From the NCBI GenBank assembly GCA_049303335.1, contig JBAQNA010000007.1:1-35031 (forward strand): a stretch of 35,031 nucleotides of DNA. Reading direction: 5' to 3'. The DNA is from DAIDAN01 sp049303335. GTDB taxonomy: Archaea > Aenigmatarchaeota > Aenigmatarchaeia > Aenigmatarchaeales > DAIDAN01. The stretch's first letter is position 1. Each line of letters starts with the position of its first letter. Below the pieces are notes generated by a model that made no database searches, was not told where the DNA came from, and saw only the letters and a program-made list of their open reading frames with translations. Shown one piece after another: positions 28,344 to 35,031 of this stretch. The translations under genes and the position numbers were made by a program.

Positions 28344-30794
28344 ATGAAAAAACTTATTTTGCTCGGAATTATTGCCGTGGTTGCGTTTGCAGGAATCTAT
28401 TATTTTTTCCCGCAGGCTTTTCAGCAAACAGCTGACAACCAGCCAAAGCAATTTTCTTCGGCAGCGGAAATGAACGCTTTCATAAATGCGAGCTCTGGAA
28501 TGGGATTTTCTGGCGGTGTTATGACGGGCGCTGCTTCCGAGATGTCAACCCAAAAATCCGTTTCTGATATTTCGCAGCAATCTTCCAGCGAATCAGGCGC
28601 GCCGTCTTCCGGCTCCGTTGATTATTCCCGGACAAACATCCAGGTCGCGGGCGTTGACGAGGCTGACATCGTGAAGACCGACGGAAAGTACATTTACGCG
28701 GTTTCCGGAAGCAATGTTCTTATTCTCGACGCATACCCCGCGGAGAACGCAAGCATAATTTCGCAGATTGAGACAAACGGAACCGTCGGCGAGATTTACA
28801 TAAACGGAAACAGGCTCGTCGTGTTCGGACAGGAAAACTATCAGTATTCGATACTGGCGACAAAAACTGCAACAGGCGTTTCGGACATGTCAGGCGCAAT
28901 ATCGGAAAAAATGACTGCGAGCGAATCGGTAATGCGGCCGTACTATTATTCCCCGCGAACTTTCATCAGCGTCTATGATGTTTCCGACAAGGCTAATCCT
29001 TCGCTCGCAAGAAACATAAGCGTTGACGGCATCTATTACGAGTCGAGGATGATAGGCGACTATGTTTACGTCATAGCAAACCAGCCCGTGTACAACTATG
29101 GCGGCGGGTCTGTGCCGCTGCCGGTTCTGTACTCCAACAGCGTTGCGAGGGAAACTCCCGCGTCGGACATTTATTATTTTGGCATGCCTGACAGCTCGTT
29201 CATATTCACGAACATAGTTTCGCTGAACACGCAAACCGCCGCGGAGCCGTTGAGCAAGACTTTCCTTATGGGATACAGCCAGAGCATCTACGTGTCACAG
29301 GACAATATTTATCTGACTTACCAGAAAAGGGTTGGCGAACTCAAGATTTACGACAGGATGGTTGACGAGATAATTTTGCCGCTTGTTCCTTCCGATGTCC
29401 GGGGCAAGATAAACGAAGTAAGGAATTCAAACGCGAGCAGCTACGATAAAATGCAGCAGATAGGAAAACTCTTTGAGGATTATCTTGGAACATTGAACCC
29501 GGAGCAGGCCGCCGCAGTCATGAAAACGGGCGAGGAAAAAATGGCGAGAATGCAGGCGGACATCGCGAAGGAAATGGAAAAGACAGTCATCCACAAAATC
29601 TCGATTGACGGCGGAAATATCGAATACAAGGCAAACGGCGAGGTTCCGGGCCAGCCGCTCAACCAGTTCTCGATGGACGAGTACGGCGGATATTTCAGGA
29701 TTGCAACCACGACGAGCGGGAACGGCGGATTCTTCGGCGGCGGTTTTGCAACAGGAACTGTCATGTCTCAAACGGCAGTCGCATCATCAGCGACAGGCAA
29801 AATGTCATCATCCGCAACAAGTGAAGCATCGGGAGAAAGCATATCGCAAGGCGAGTTAGTGCAATCGGTTCCTGAAAACAGGGGCATTGATTTGAATGAC
29901 AGCAGAAAATCGGAAGCTGCAACATTGAGTGCTGAAGAACAGGCGGCAAAGGCAATACCTGAACAAATTACGCCAATGCAGACTGTTGCTCTTGCGGCAA
30001 ACCCGAACGGACCGCTGAACCATCTTTACGTTCTTGACGGCGACTTGAAAATCGTGGGAAAAGTCGAGGACCTCGCGGCCGGCGAAAGGATTTATTCCGC
30101 ACGCTTTTTGGGGGACAAGGCATACATGGTCACGTTCAGGCAGATTGACCCGCTGTTCGTGATTGACTTGTCGTCGCCGCAAAATCCGCAGGTTCTCGGC
30201 TATCTGAAAATACCGGGAGTGTCGGATTATTTGCATCCTTATGACGAGACGCATATTATCGGTGTCGGAAGAGACGCTTCTGACGAGGGAAGGATAAAAG
30301 GGCTGAAGCTCGCGCTGTTTGACGTCTCGGATTTCGCGAACCCGAAGGAGGTTTCAAAATACGTGATCGGCGACCGCGGCACGGATTCGGAGGCTCTGTA
30401 CGACCACAAGGCGTTCCTGTTTGACAAGGAGAAAAACCTTTTGGCTATTCCTGTTTCGGAATATACCTATGCAGAGCAGAACATGACAGAACTGAAAGAA
30501 GAGAAATGGACTCCGCCGAAATACTGGCAGGGCGCCTATGTCTTTAATCTGGACTTGGCGAACGGGTTTGTATTGAAGGGAAAAATAACGCACCAGAACA
30601 GCACGAAAAACAGCACGTATTACTACGACTGGAACTCGCAGATAAGGAGATCGCTGTTTATCGATAATACGCTTTACACGATTTCAAACACCATGGTGAA
30701 GATGAACAGCCTCGTGGATTTGGCGGAGATAAACAAGGTTGCGCTTCCGGCGCAGGCTCAGCGGTACTATGGCGGAATCGGAATGATGGAATAA
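28344..30794 (+). CDS. Exported beta-propeller domain protein (PF09826-like)
   Basis: This is an 816-residue protein. It has an N-terminal anchor (KKLILLGIIAVVAFAGIYYFF), then a Ser/Gln-rich linker. The propeller domain opens DYSRTNIQVAGVDEADIVKTDGKYIYAVSGSNVLILDAYP near residues 93-132, the hallmark opening of the secreted beta-propeller family. Later blades include RTFISVYDVSDKANPSLARNISVDG, KAYMVTFRQIDPLFVIDLSSPQNPQVLGYLKIPGVSDYLHPYD and SLFIDNTLYTISNTMVKM. A low-complexity Ser/Thr/Gln insert lies near 470-530. It probably binds ligands or proteins at the cell surface. GATGTGATAAT precedes the ATG. Confidence 0.9.
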   Translation: MKKLILLGIIAVVAFAGIYYFFPQAFQQTADNQPKQFSSAAEMNAFINASSGMGFSGGVMTGAASEMSTQKSVSDISQQSSSESGAPSSGSVDYSRTNIQVAGVDEADIVKTDGKYIYAVSGSNVLILDAYPAENASIISQIETNGTVGEIYINGNRLVVFGQENYQYSILATKTATGVSDMSGAISEKMTASESVMRPYYYSPRTFISVYDVSDKANPSLARNISVDGIYYESRMIGDYVYVIANQPVYNYGGGSVPLPVLYSNSVARETPASDIYYFGMPDSSFIFTNIVSLNTQTAAEPLSKTFLMGYSQSIYVSQDNIYLTYQKRVGELKIYDRMVDEIILPLVPSDVRGKINEVRNSNASSYDKMQQIGKLFEDYLGTLNPEQAAAVMKTGEEKMARMQADIAKEMEKTVIHKISIDGGNIEYKANGEVPGQPLNQFSMDEYGGYFRIATTTSGNGGFFGGGFATGTVMSQTAVASSATGKMSSSATSEASGESISQGELVQSVPENRGIDLNDSRKSEAATLSAEEQAAKAIPEQITPMQTVALAANPNGPLNHLYVLDGDLKIVGKVEDLAAGERIYSARFLGDKAYMVTFRQIDPLFVIDLSSPQNPQVLGYLKIPGVSDYLHPYDETHIIGVGRDASDEGRIKGLKLALFDVSDFANPKEVSKYVIGDRGTDSEALYDHKAFLFDKEKNLLAIPVSEYTYAEQNMTELKEEKWTPPKYWQGAYVFNLDLANGFVLKGKITHQNSTKNSTYYYDWNSQIRRSLFIDNTLYTISNTMVKMNSLVDLAEINKVALPAQAQRYYGGIGMME

Positions 30795-30810
30795 TAAAGA
30801 CGTGAGAATT

Positions 30811-31425
30811 ATGAACAAGAAACTTTTGTTGTGCGGAATTACGGCTGCAATAATTCTGATATCTATAGGTGTTCTTTACAGCCGCTCGGCAGAAAGAATT
30901 CAAAAGCAGCCATATTCCGTAAGCTCTGACACGTCTCCGTTTGTGTCTGTGAACGCCGCCATATCAAATAAATACTTATCCTTGAACGAAGAGGCCAATA
31001 TCACCATTGCCACAATTTTTGCACTTCAAGCGCCCAACACAACGATAAATATTGTTTTGCCGGAGGGTTTGGAATATGTTTCGGGAGACCTTAATTGGAA
31101 CGGGGATTTAAACATATCCGGAGGGAACGTAAAGAAGTTAGAATTTACCGCAAAAGCAACAAAAATCGGAAAATGGCAAGTCAACGCCTCTGCTCACAGC
31201 AGCAGAAAAGATGAGATTGTATCGAACGGCATGAGCGGGTACGTGGCATTGGATATTTGTGTTGGAGCCGCTTTTGAAGAGGCAAAGGAATTATGCAAAG
31301 AAGAAATACCTGAACCGGACGGTGAAGAATTCATTAGAATATACCCTAATTTCACCAATGCATCTGTTCCTGTTTCCCAAGACTCGAATATTTCCATTCC
31401 GTCCAATGTGTCTATTCTGACATAA
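30811..31425 (+). CDS. Exported protein, LPxGxxxVSGxLxWxG domain, copy 2
   Basis: This 204-residue protein has an anchor (KKLLLCGITAAIILISIGVLY), then a beta domain: TTINIVLPEGLEYVSGDLNWNGDLNISGGNVKKLEFTAKATKIGKWQVNASA. A C-terminal tail (CVGAAFEEAKELCKEEIPEPDGEEF) holds two cysteines, followed by a Ser/Asn-rich end. The motif in the middle is shared with the genes at 27870 and 31443. The start at 30811 follows CGTGAGAATT, 16 bases after the propeller gene stop. The function is unknown. Confidence 0.72.
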   Translation: MNKKLLLCGITAAIILISIGVLYSRSAERIQKQPYSVSSDTSPFVSVNAAISNKYLSLNEEANITIATIFALQAPNTTINIVLPEGLEYVSGDLNWNGDLNISGGNVKKLEFTAKATKIGKWQVNASAHSSRKDEIVSNGMSGYVALDICVGAAFEEAKELCKEEIPEPDGEEFIRIYPNFTNASVPVSQDSNISIPSNVSILT

Positions 31426-31442
31426 ATGAAAAGGTGGAAAGC

Positions 31443-32366
31443 ATGAACAAGAAATTACTTCTGATTGGAACTGTCATTCTGATAGTTTTGGCTGCGGCAT
31501 TGATTTACATGCAATATGGAAAAAGCATCTATACTACCACTCCTGAATCCCCTCCGAAAGAATCTTCTCCTTTGCAGGCAAAATTGAGTTTTTCCGACAA
31601 GCCTTTGCTAAATGCGCCCGTCGGACTTGTTCTGACCTTGAAATCCATGATGGTAAATAATCCAAATGTCGCTTTTCAAAACACTTCCGCAAGAATCGAG
31701 CTTCCGGACGGATTTGAATTTGTGAGCGGCGAATTGGAATGGCATGGATATATGAGCGCGAACGAGGAACGAAAAGTCGAGGCTGTTGTCAAATCAACAA
31801 AGCTCGGATATTACAAAATAACAGGAGTCGTTCAGGGAGAAGCTTTCGGAAATAGCGACATAATTTATCTTGAAGTTTCCGACAATGACGCCATTATGGG
31901 AAGCAAGCCTGCAAATAATTGGTTTGAGCCTGCGCAGGGACAGGCTGTTCCGATGCCGGAAAACAACGGAAACATCAAAAGCGAATTGCTAATTCTGCAA
32001 AAACCTGAATTGAACAAGGAGTTCATGGCAATATATAGAATAACCCCGCTGGAAGATATTCTTGATACGAGATACAGGCAAATGAGCTTGCTGTTTCCGC
32101 CAAAAGGCTTTGAAGTATCGGATGTGAAATTTCCGGAAGGAGGGAAAACCTACAGAAATAACGGCCAGTTAAGCTGGCAGGGTGATTTGAGCAAGAATCA
32201 GACTGTTGAAATAAGGGCGACTTTTAAAATAATAGATGTTGGGTGGGGTTCGATTATCGGAGAGCTTAGTATTCAGGCGGGAACCGATGGCAGCAAGTTC
32301 GTTCAGGATGCAAAAATCGCCGATTTATACGTTGACAAATATTCCGGAAACCTTACAATAAGATAA
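31443..32366 (+). CDS. Exported protein, LPxGFxFVSGELEWxG domain, copy 3
   Basis: This 307-residue protein has an anchor (KKLLLIGTVILIVLAAALIYM) and two beta domains. The first has SARIELPDGFEFVSGELEWHGYMSANEERKVEAVVKSTKLGYYKITGVVQGEA. The second has MSLLFPPKGFEVSDVKFPEGGKTYRNNGQLSWQGDLSKNQTVEIRATFKI, an echo of the same pattern. So it carries one full and one diverged repeat, the longest of the three paralogues. The start follows AAAAGGTGG and overlaps the intergenic gap after copy 2. It closes the exported cluster. Confidence 0.72.
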   Translation: MNKKLLLIGTVILIVLAAALIYMQYGKSIYTTTPESPPKESSPLQAKLSFSDKPLLNAPVGLVLTLKSMMVNNPNVAFQNTSARIELPDGFEFVSGELEWHGYMSANEERKVEAVVKSTKLGYYKITGVVQGEAFGNSDIIYLEVSDNDAIMGSKPANNWFEPAQGQAVPMPENNGNIKSELLILQKPELNKEFMAIYRITPLEDILDTRYRQMSLLFPPKGFEVSDVKFPEGGKTYRNNGQLSWQGDLSKNQTVEIRATFKIIDVGWGSIIGELSIQAGTDGSKFVQDAKIADLYVDKYSGNLTIR

Positions 32367-32394
32367 CTTTTTGAAGAGCCGGAAGGTTAAATTC

Positions 32395-32970
32395 TCAATA
32401 CGTTTCGTCTTCCATTTCCGCGCTATCCGTTTCCTTTTCCGAAACAATTTTTTCTTTATTTTCCGTTTCTGTTTTCGCATCGCCGCTAATCTTCTCGAAG
32501 AATTTTTTCGCGTCCTCGGGCTTCTCCAGACCGAAATAGCTTGCGAACTCCTTTGTTGCGATGAGCGCCTTCGTCCTGCTCTGCTTCACGGCGCGTATCA
32601 GCCCCCTGCCCTCCAGGCTTTTTACGTATTCGTACGCGCGGTTGCCGATGACTTTCACGATTTCCGACTGCGTGATTGGCTGCTTGTAGGCGACGAGCGC
32701 GAGCACGCGCAGCAGCCCCTTGTTCAGGTCCTGGTAAGGCGTGAGGTGCCTGACCGCGGGCACATACTCGGGCTTCACGCGAAGCTGGTAGCCCTCCTTG
32801 CTCTCGATGAGAATTATTCCGCGCTCCTCCCCCGCCAGCTCTTTTTTCAGCTCTTCGACAATATTTTTCGCGGCCGTCCCGTCTTCTGTCAGCTGCGACA
32901 GCTCCTTCAGCGAGAGCGGTTCGTTCGCCATAAAAAGGGCTGATTCAATCAATGCTTTTTTATTTGACAT
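32395..32970 (-). CDS. scpB: Chromosome segregation protein ScpB
   Basis: ScpB is the winged-helix kleisin partner of SMC-ScpA condensin. The 191-residue protein starts NKKALIESALFMANEPLSLKELSQL, then has LIESKEGYQLRVKPEYVPAVRHL. The second winged helix has LLRVLALVAYKQPITQSEIVKVIGNRAYEYVKSLEGRGLIRAV, the family signature. A 40-residue acidic tail follows. The start is the ATG at 32970. ScpA and SMC are not in the window, although ScpA often adjoins ScpB. Confidence 0.94.
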   Translation of the reverse strand: MSNKKALIESALFMANEPLSLKELSQLTEDGTAAKNIVEELKKELAGEERGIILIESKEGYQLRVKPEYVPAVRHLTPYQDLNKGLLRVLALVAYKQPITQSEIVKVIGNRAYEYVKSLEGRGLIRAVKQSRTKALIATKEFASYFGLEKPEDAKKFFEKISGDAKTETENKEKIVSEKETDSAEMEDETY

Positions 32971-33028
32971 ATTATTCAAGAAGTATTCGGATTCGGAATT
33001 AATAAATAAAATATATTTCTGAAAAATC

Positions 33029-33172
33029 TGGTGGACCGGGCGAGATTCGAACTCGCGACCTTTGCCTTTTTCTGATATTGGCTTTCGCCAATATGCCTCT
33101 TTTGGCTTAAGGCTTTTCTCGCGAGAAAAGCCTTATGCGAAGGCAACGTCATTCCATCTAGACCACCGGCCC
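33029..33172 (-). tRNA. tRNA-Ala(CGC) with anticodon-loop intron
   Basis: On the minus strand the acceptor is GGGCCGG/CCGGTCC, including the G3-U70 wobble pair that identifies alanine tRNA. Discriminator A and an encoded CCA follow. The anticodon stem TTGCC/GGCAA encloses TTCGCAA with anticodon CGC. The variable loop is AGGTC and the T arm is GCGAG-TTCGAAT-CTCGC. Removing 68 nt leaves 76 nt including CCA. A TATA element lies 25-35 bases upstream. Confidence 0.92.
33068..33135 (-). other. Intron of tRNA-Ala with two perfect hairpins
   Basis: The intron lies between positions 37 and 38. It opens with a perfect 28-nt palindrome (33108-33135; half-site TAAGGCTTTTCTCG). It then has an 8-bp stem ATATTGGC/GCCAATAT closed by a GAAA tetraloop in the minus-strand RNA (33075-33094). 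A standard bulge-helix-bulge is not obvious; the ends were set from the exon stem. Confidence 0.75.
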
Positions 33173-33194
33173 GTCATATTAGACTGGTAACGAA

Positions 33195-33207
33195 GCTTTT
33201 TAAATTT
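33195..33207 (-). promoter_or_regulatory. TATA promoter of tRNA-Ala
   Basis: Minus-strand AAATTTAAAAAGC, centred about 29 bases from the tRNA 5' end. Confidence 0.55.
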
Positions 33208-33250
33208 CTTTTGGCGGAACTTTTAAATGAAGAGTCTGTGCTCGTAACGC

Positions 33251-33258
33251 TTATATAA
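33251..33258 (+). promoter_or_regulatory. TATA element of the DUF59 gene
   Basis: TTATATAA lies 22-29 bases before the ATG at 33280, with no Shine-Dalgarno, so probably leaderless. Confidence 0.5.
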
Positions 33259-33279
33259 CTTCGGAATCCATAAATTTGT

Positions 33280-33585
33280 ATGCCAAAAACAACCAAGGTT
33301 TCGAAAGCGCATACTGTTTCTAAAAAGCCGAAGACCGGAAGTTCCAATATTCCCGATAATGTCATGAAAGTCCTCAAGTCCGTGAAAGACCCGCACACTG
33401 GGCAGTTCATTTTTGAGGCTGGAATGCTCACAAACATAAAAGTCTCGGGAAAGAAGGTGAAAATGAGGCTCGTTGCTCCCGGAATGGGATGCGAGTGCTG
33501 CGGCATGATAGGCGATATGACGAACGAGCTTTCCGAAGGGCTGAAGAAGATAGGATATGAAGCTGACATAGAAGTCGGATTTTAA
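33280..33585 (+). CDS. DUF59/MIP18 family protein (SufT-like Fe-S assembly factor)
   Basis: This is a 101-residue protein. After a basic N-terminal 22 residues comes the DUF59 domain: NVMKVLKSVKDPHTGQFIFEAGMLTNIKVSGKKVKMRLVAPGMGCECCGMIGDMTNELSEGLKKIGYEADIEVGF. DUF59 proteins help deliver iron-sulfur clusters. The family DP motif and the later cysteine position are present, here as G-C-E-C-C-G with three cysteines. No suf genes are beside it. Confidence 0.88.
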   Translation: MPKTTKVSKAHTVSKKPKTGSSNIPDNVMKVLKSVKDPHTGQFIFEAGMLTNIKVSGKKVKMRLVAPGMGCECCGMIGDMTNELSEGLKKIGYEADIEVGF

Positions 33586-33615
33586 GGCGCGGAGTTTTTT
33601 CGCGGGGTGTTTTGC

Positions 33616-33750
33616 TTGAACGGCAATATTTTTGACGAACAGTGCAGGCTTTGCAAATTTCTCGGGAATCCGAAACCCTGCGGGAGGCGGAACATAAAAA
33701 AGGTAAACGGCGTGGGCGTCTGCACCGGCTACGAGGCGGAGGAAGTTTGA
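33616..33750 (+). CDS. Small four-cysteine protein, TTG start
   Basis: This encodes 44 residues: MNGNIFDEQCRLCKFLGNP, KPCGRRNIKKVNGVGVCTGY, EAEEV, with the first codon TTG. Cysteines at C-x2-C-x8-C and a last Cys suggest a small zinc or Fe-S knuckle. The Shine-Dalgarno GGGGTG precedes the TTG at the same distance as in other genes here; the in-frame GTG at 33607 lies inside it. It follows DUF59 by 30 bases and may be cotranscribed. Confidence 0.5.
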   Translation: MNGNIFDEQCRLCKFLGNPKPCGRRNIKKVNGVGVCTGYEAEEV

Positions 33751-33764
33751 AGTAAGATGATGAT

Positions 33765-33938
33765 ATGCCTAAAGCAAGAATAGTTTATTCTGGAAAAGGC
33801 AAACTGGAGGTGCCTGAAAATGTTGGAGGTGATATTGAATGTGATGAATACGTTTCTATGTCCCCGGCTTCAACAATAAGAGTGAAAATAAGAATATTGT
33901 CTGTTCTGTATGCAAGCCCGATAGTTGTTTCGCCCTGA
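33765..33938 (+). CDS. Small hypothetical protein (57 aa)
   Basis: This encodes MPKARIVYSGKGKLEVPENV, GGDIECDEYVSMSPASTIRV and KIRILSVLYASPIVVSP. The sequence looks beta-rich with no cysteine pair (one Cys). The Shine-Dalgarno GATGAT is close to the ATG, and the gene follows the four-cysteine ORF by 14 bases. I do not recognise it. It converges on the HD gene. Confidence 0.5.
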   Translation: MPKARIVYSGKGKLEVPENVGGDIECDEYVSMSPASTIRVKIRILSVLYASPIVVSP

Positions 33939-33962
33939 CATAGCTTTGCGCAAACAGCAGAT

Positions 33963-34550
33963 TCAATCTAATCCTATCTCTCCTTTTATTTCTTTCAATG
34001 CGCTGATTGACAATTCAAAAAATTCGTCCAACGCCAGCCCGGTCTTTTCTATTTCTCTTACCAGCTCCCTGTTGCAGTTCTCGGCGAAGCTCTTGTCCTT
34101 GAATTTCTTTTTCAGTCCCCTGATGTCCATGTCGCTGATTTTTTTGCCTCTCATTAATGCATAAGCGTAAATTATTCCCGTTAATGTTTCGGCTGCAATA
34201 AGCGCATGCTCTATTTTCTCCGCTCTAAGCTTATCCTTAAACGCCGGAATCTCGTCCCATCCGTATCCGTGGGACTGGACAATTTGAATAAATTTCTCGT
34301 CAAATCCTTTTTTGCCCAGTATCTCCGCGGCTTTGGTGCAATGCTTCTTCCAATCGCTTTTTGTCAGCGCCCAGTCAACATCGTGCAGCAATCCCAGCAT
34401 TCCCCAATATTCAGCATCCTCCCCGAACCTCTTTGCAAGGGCTCTCATAATGGCTTCAGTCTCCAGATAATGGTTCATATCAGACGCCTGCTGGTCCATG
34501 CTCCTCAATAAATCAATTGCCTCGTTTCTGGTTATCGGAAGGTTTGCCAT
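33963..34550 (-). CDS. HD domain phosphohydrolase-like protein
   Basis: This 195-residue protein has a typical HD layout: MNHYLETEAIMRALAKRFGEDAEYWGMLGLLHDVDWALTKSDWKKHCTKAAEILGKKGF. The first metal His is in NHYLE, the HD pair in LLHDVDW, and a later His lies in VQSHGYGWDE. The second half is helical (EKIEHALIAAETLTGIIYAYALMRGKKISDMD). Such proteins often cleave phosphate from nucleotides or related small molecules. The start at 34550 follows GTTGATTTTT; the upstream in-frame codon lies in the Shine-Dalgarno. Confidence 0.88.
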   Translation of the reverse strand: MANLPITRNEAIDLLRSMDQQASDMNHYLETEAIMRALAKRFGEDAEYWGMLGLLHDVDWALTKSDWKKHCTKAAEILGKKGFDEKFIQIVQSHGYGWDEIPAFKDKLRAEKIEHALIAAETLTGIIYAYALMRGKKISDMDIRGLKKKFKDKSFAENCNRELVREIEKTGLALDEFFELSISALKEIKGEIGLD

Positions 34551-34659
34551 AAAAATCAACTATAATATTTTTTAATATAACGCCAATTAATCCTTGATTC
34601 TCTTATGCGTATTTAAGACTTTAACAAATTTATGCCGTTTGCTCAACGGATATATGATA

Positions 34660-34936
34660 GCTTTATAAAGGTTAGGAACTACTGTAAACATACCTAACTG
34701 CGCTTGTAAGGTTGCGTGTTTTTCCTTGAGATAAAAGAAATTTTGAGAGAGGAGAGATAAGGCTTTTTCTTACGGCTTAGAGTGGGTCGTAGTTTGTTGG
34801 TGCGCGAAGAAAGATTTTTTGATTGAATAATTAAAGATTGTGCGTTTCTAACGGCTATGAAAAAAAGCTATGTAGTTGCAACCTATGCAATTTTATGATT
34901 ATGGGTTTCTACAGGCTAAACAAAAAGGTGAATTAA
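34660..34936 (+). other. Promoter followed by a long untranslated region or small RNA
   Basis: A good BRE/TATA-like site, GCTTTATAAAGG (34660-34671), predicts transcription from about 34696. No convincing ORF follows until the RGG gene at 34937. The stretch has purine-rich runs (GAGAGAGGAGAGATAAGG) and a T run near 34816. It is either a leader of about 240 bases or a separate small RNA. I could not match it to RNase P, SRP or a guide RNA. The part between 34560 and 34660 is plain A/T-rich sequence. Confidence 0.4.
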
Positions 34937-35031
34937 ATGGCATTTGGAGAAAGAAGGAGCGGAGGTAGCAGAGGAGGAAGCAGCTTCGGCGGCGGAAGTC
35001 GCGGAGGTTTCGGCGGAGGTAGCCGTGGCGG
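34937..35031 (+). CDS. RGG-rich protein, N-terminal part, cut by the window end
   Basis: This is a partial gene. The visible 31 residues are MAFGERRSGGSRGGSSFGG followed by more SRGG and GFGG repeats. Arg-Gly-Gly tracts usually bind RNA. In many DPANN genomes such a start precedes a small zinc (two CxxC) domain, but that part is outside the window. The Shine-Dalgarno AAAGGTGA is 6 bases before the ATG. Confidence 0.75.
   Translation, partial: MAFGERRSGGSRGGSSFGGGSRGGFGGGSRG

Noticed and set aside
34690..34936. RNase P RNA or SRP RNA
   Set aside because: The conserved P4 strands of RNase P and the SRP S-domain loop motifs could not be found in order.
1..35031. CRISPR array, insertion sequence or integrase
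   Set aside because: No regularly spaced repeats, no transposase or integrase motifs and no terminal inverted repeats were seen; the HNH gene is the only mobile-type enzyme.

Overview
The window is archaeal. It carries EF-1A, aIF2-alpha, TFB, RNA polymerase subunit F (Rpb4), Nop10, an LSm protein, Pus10, archaeal/eukaryotic-type ribosomal proteins (L21e, S8e, L37e, L7Ae, S28e, L24e, L31e), an archaeal GluRS and an Rqc2/NEMF homologue. Promoters are archaeal: a BRE plus a TATA element (TTTAAATA or TTTATAAA type) about 25-30 bases upstream of RNA 5' ends or of leaderless starts. Many genes begin right after a Shine-Dalgarno GGTGAT. The small gene set, the short proteins slotted into conserved operons and the RGG-rich protein at the right edge suggest a DPANN-type archaeon. 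I cannot name the lineage from this alone.

Layout. 1-450: an unknown AT-rich gene. 531-5123 (minus): EF-1A; then 5S rRNA, Pus10, L21e, a 73-aa unknown, RpoF and DUF655, an information-processing cluster with one unknown insert. 5247-9170 (minus): a tight run from aIF2-alpha through a Bud23-like methyltransferase, GNAT, Nudix, membrane protein and TIM-barrel protein to Nop10. 9238-11496: EamA transporter, divergent HhH-GPD/Fe-S DNA repair protein, parvulin. 11703-13209: S8e, two small unknowns, LSm and L37e. 13252-16292: an AT-rich membrane protein, tRNA-Lys, GluRS and an unknown. 16382-17725: L7Ae, S28e and L24e with a short ORF in every gap. 18356-22029: TFB, pilin-like LamG protein, L31e with a long charged tail, and two related membrane proteins. 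22119-25173: tRNA-Met followed by an AT-rich accessory stretch (HNH protein, two membrane proteins with zinc-ribbon tails). 25220-27747 (minus): Rqc2 and a membrane-anchored HTH regulator. 27870-32366: four exported proteins in one direction, opposite the regulator, with a perfect 18-bp palindrome between. 32395-end: ScpB, tRNA-Ala, DUF59 protein, two small ORFs, HD protein, a long leader region and the start of an RGG-rich protein.

The strongest observation is that all four stable RNA genes are interrupted. tRNA-Met and tRNA-Ala each have one anticodon-loop intron. tRNA-Lys(CTT) has three: one in the anticodon loop and two in the T arm. The 5S rRNA has a 56-nt insertion in loop C whose ends fit a bulge-helix-bulge splice motif; removing it restores a standard 119-nt 5S. 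Three of these insertions open with a related CTTTTCT hairpin. A second candidate system is the exported cluster at 27870-32366, with its divergent membrane-anchored regulator and palindromic operator.

All calls are from reading the sequence and protein motifs by eye; no database or folding program was used.
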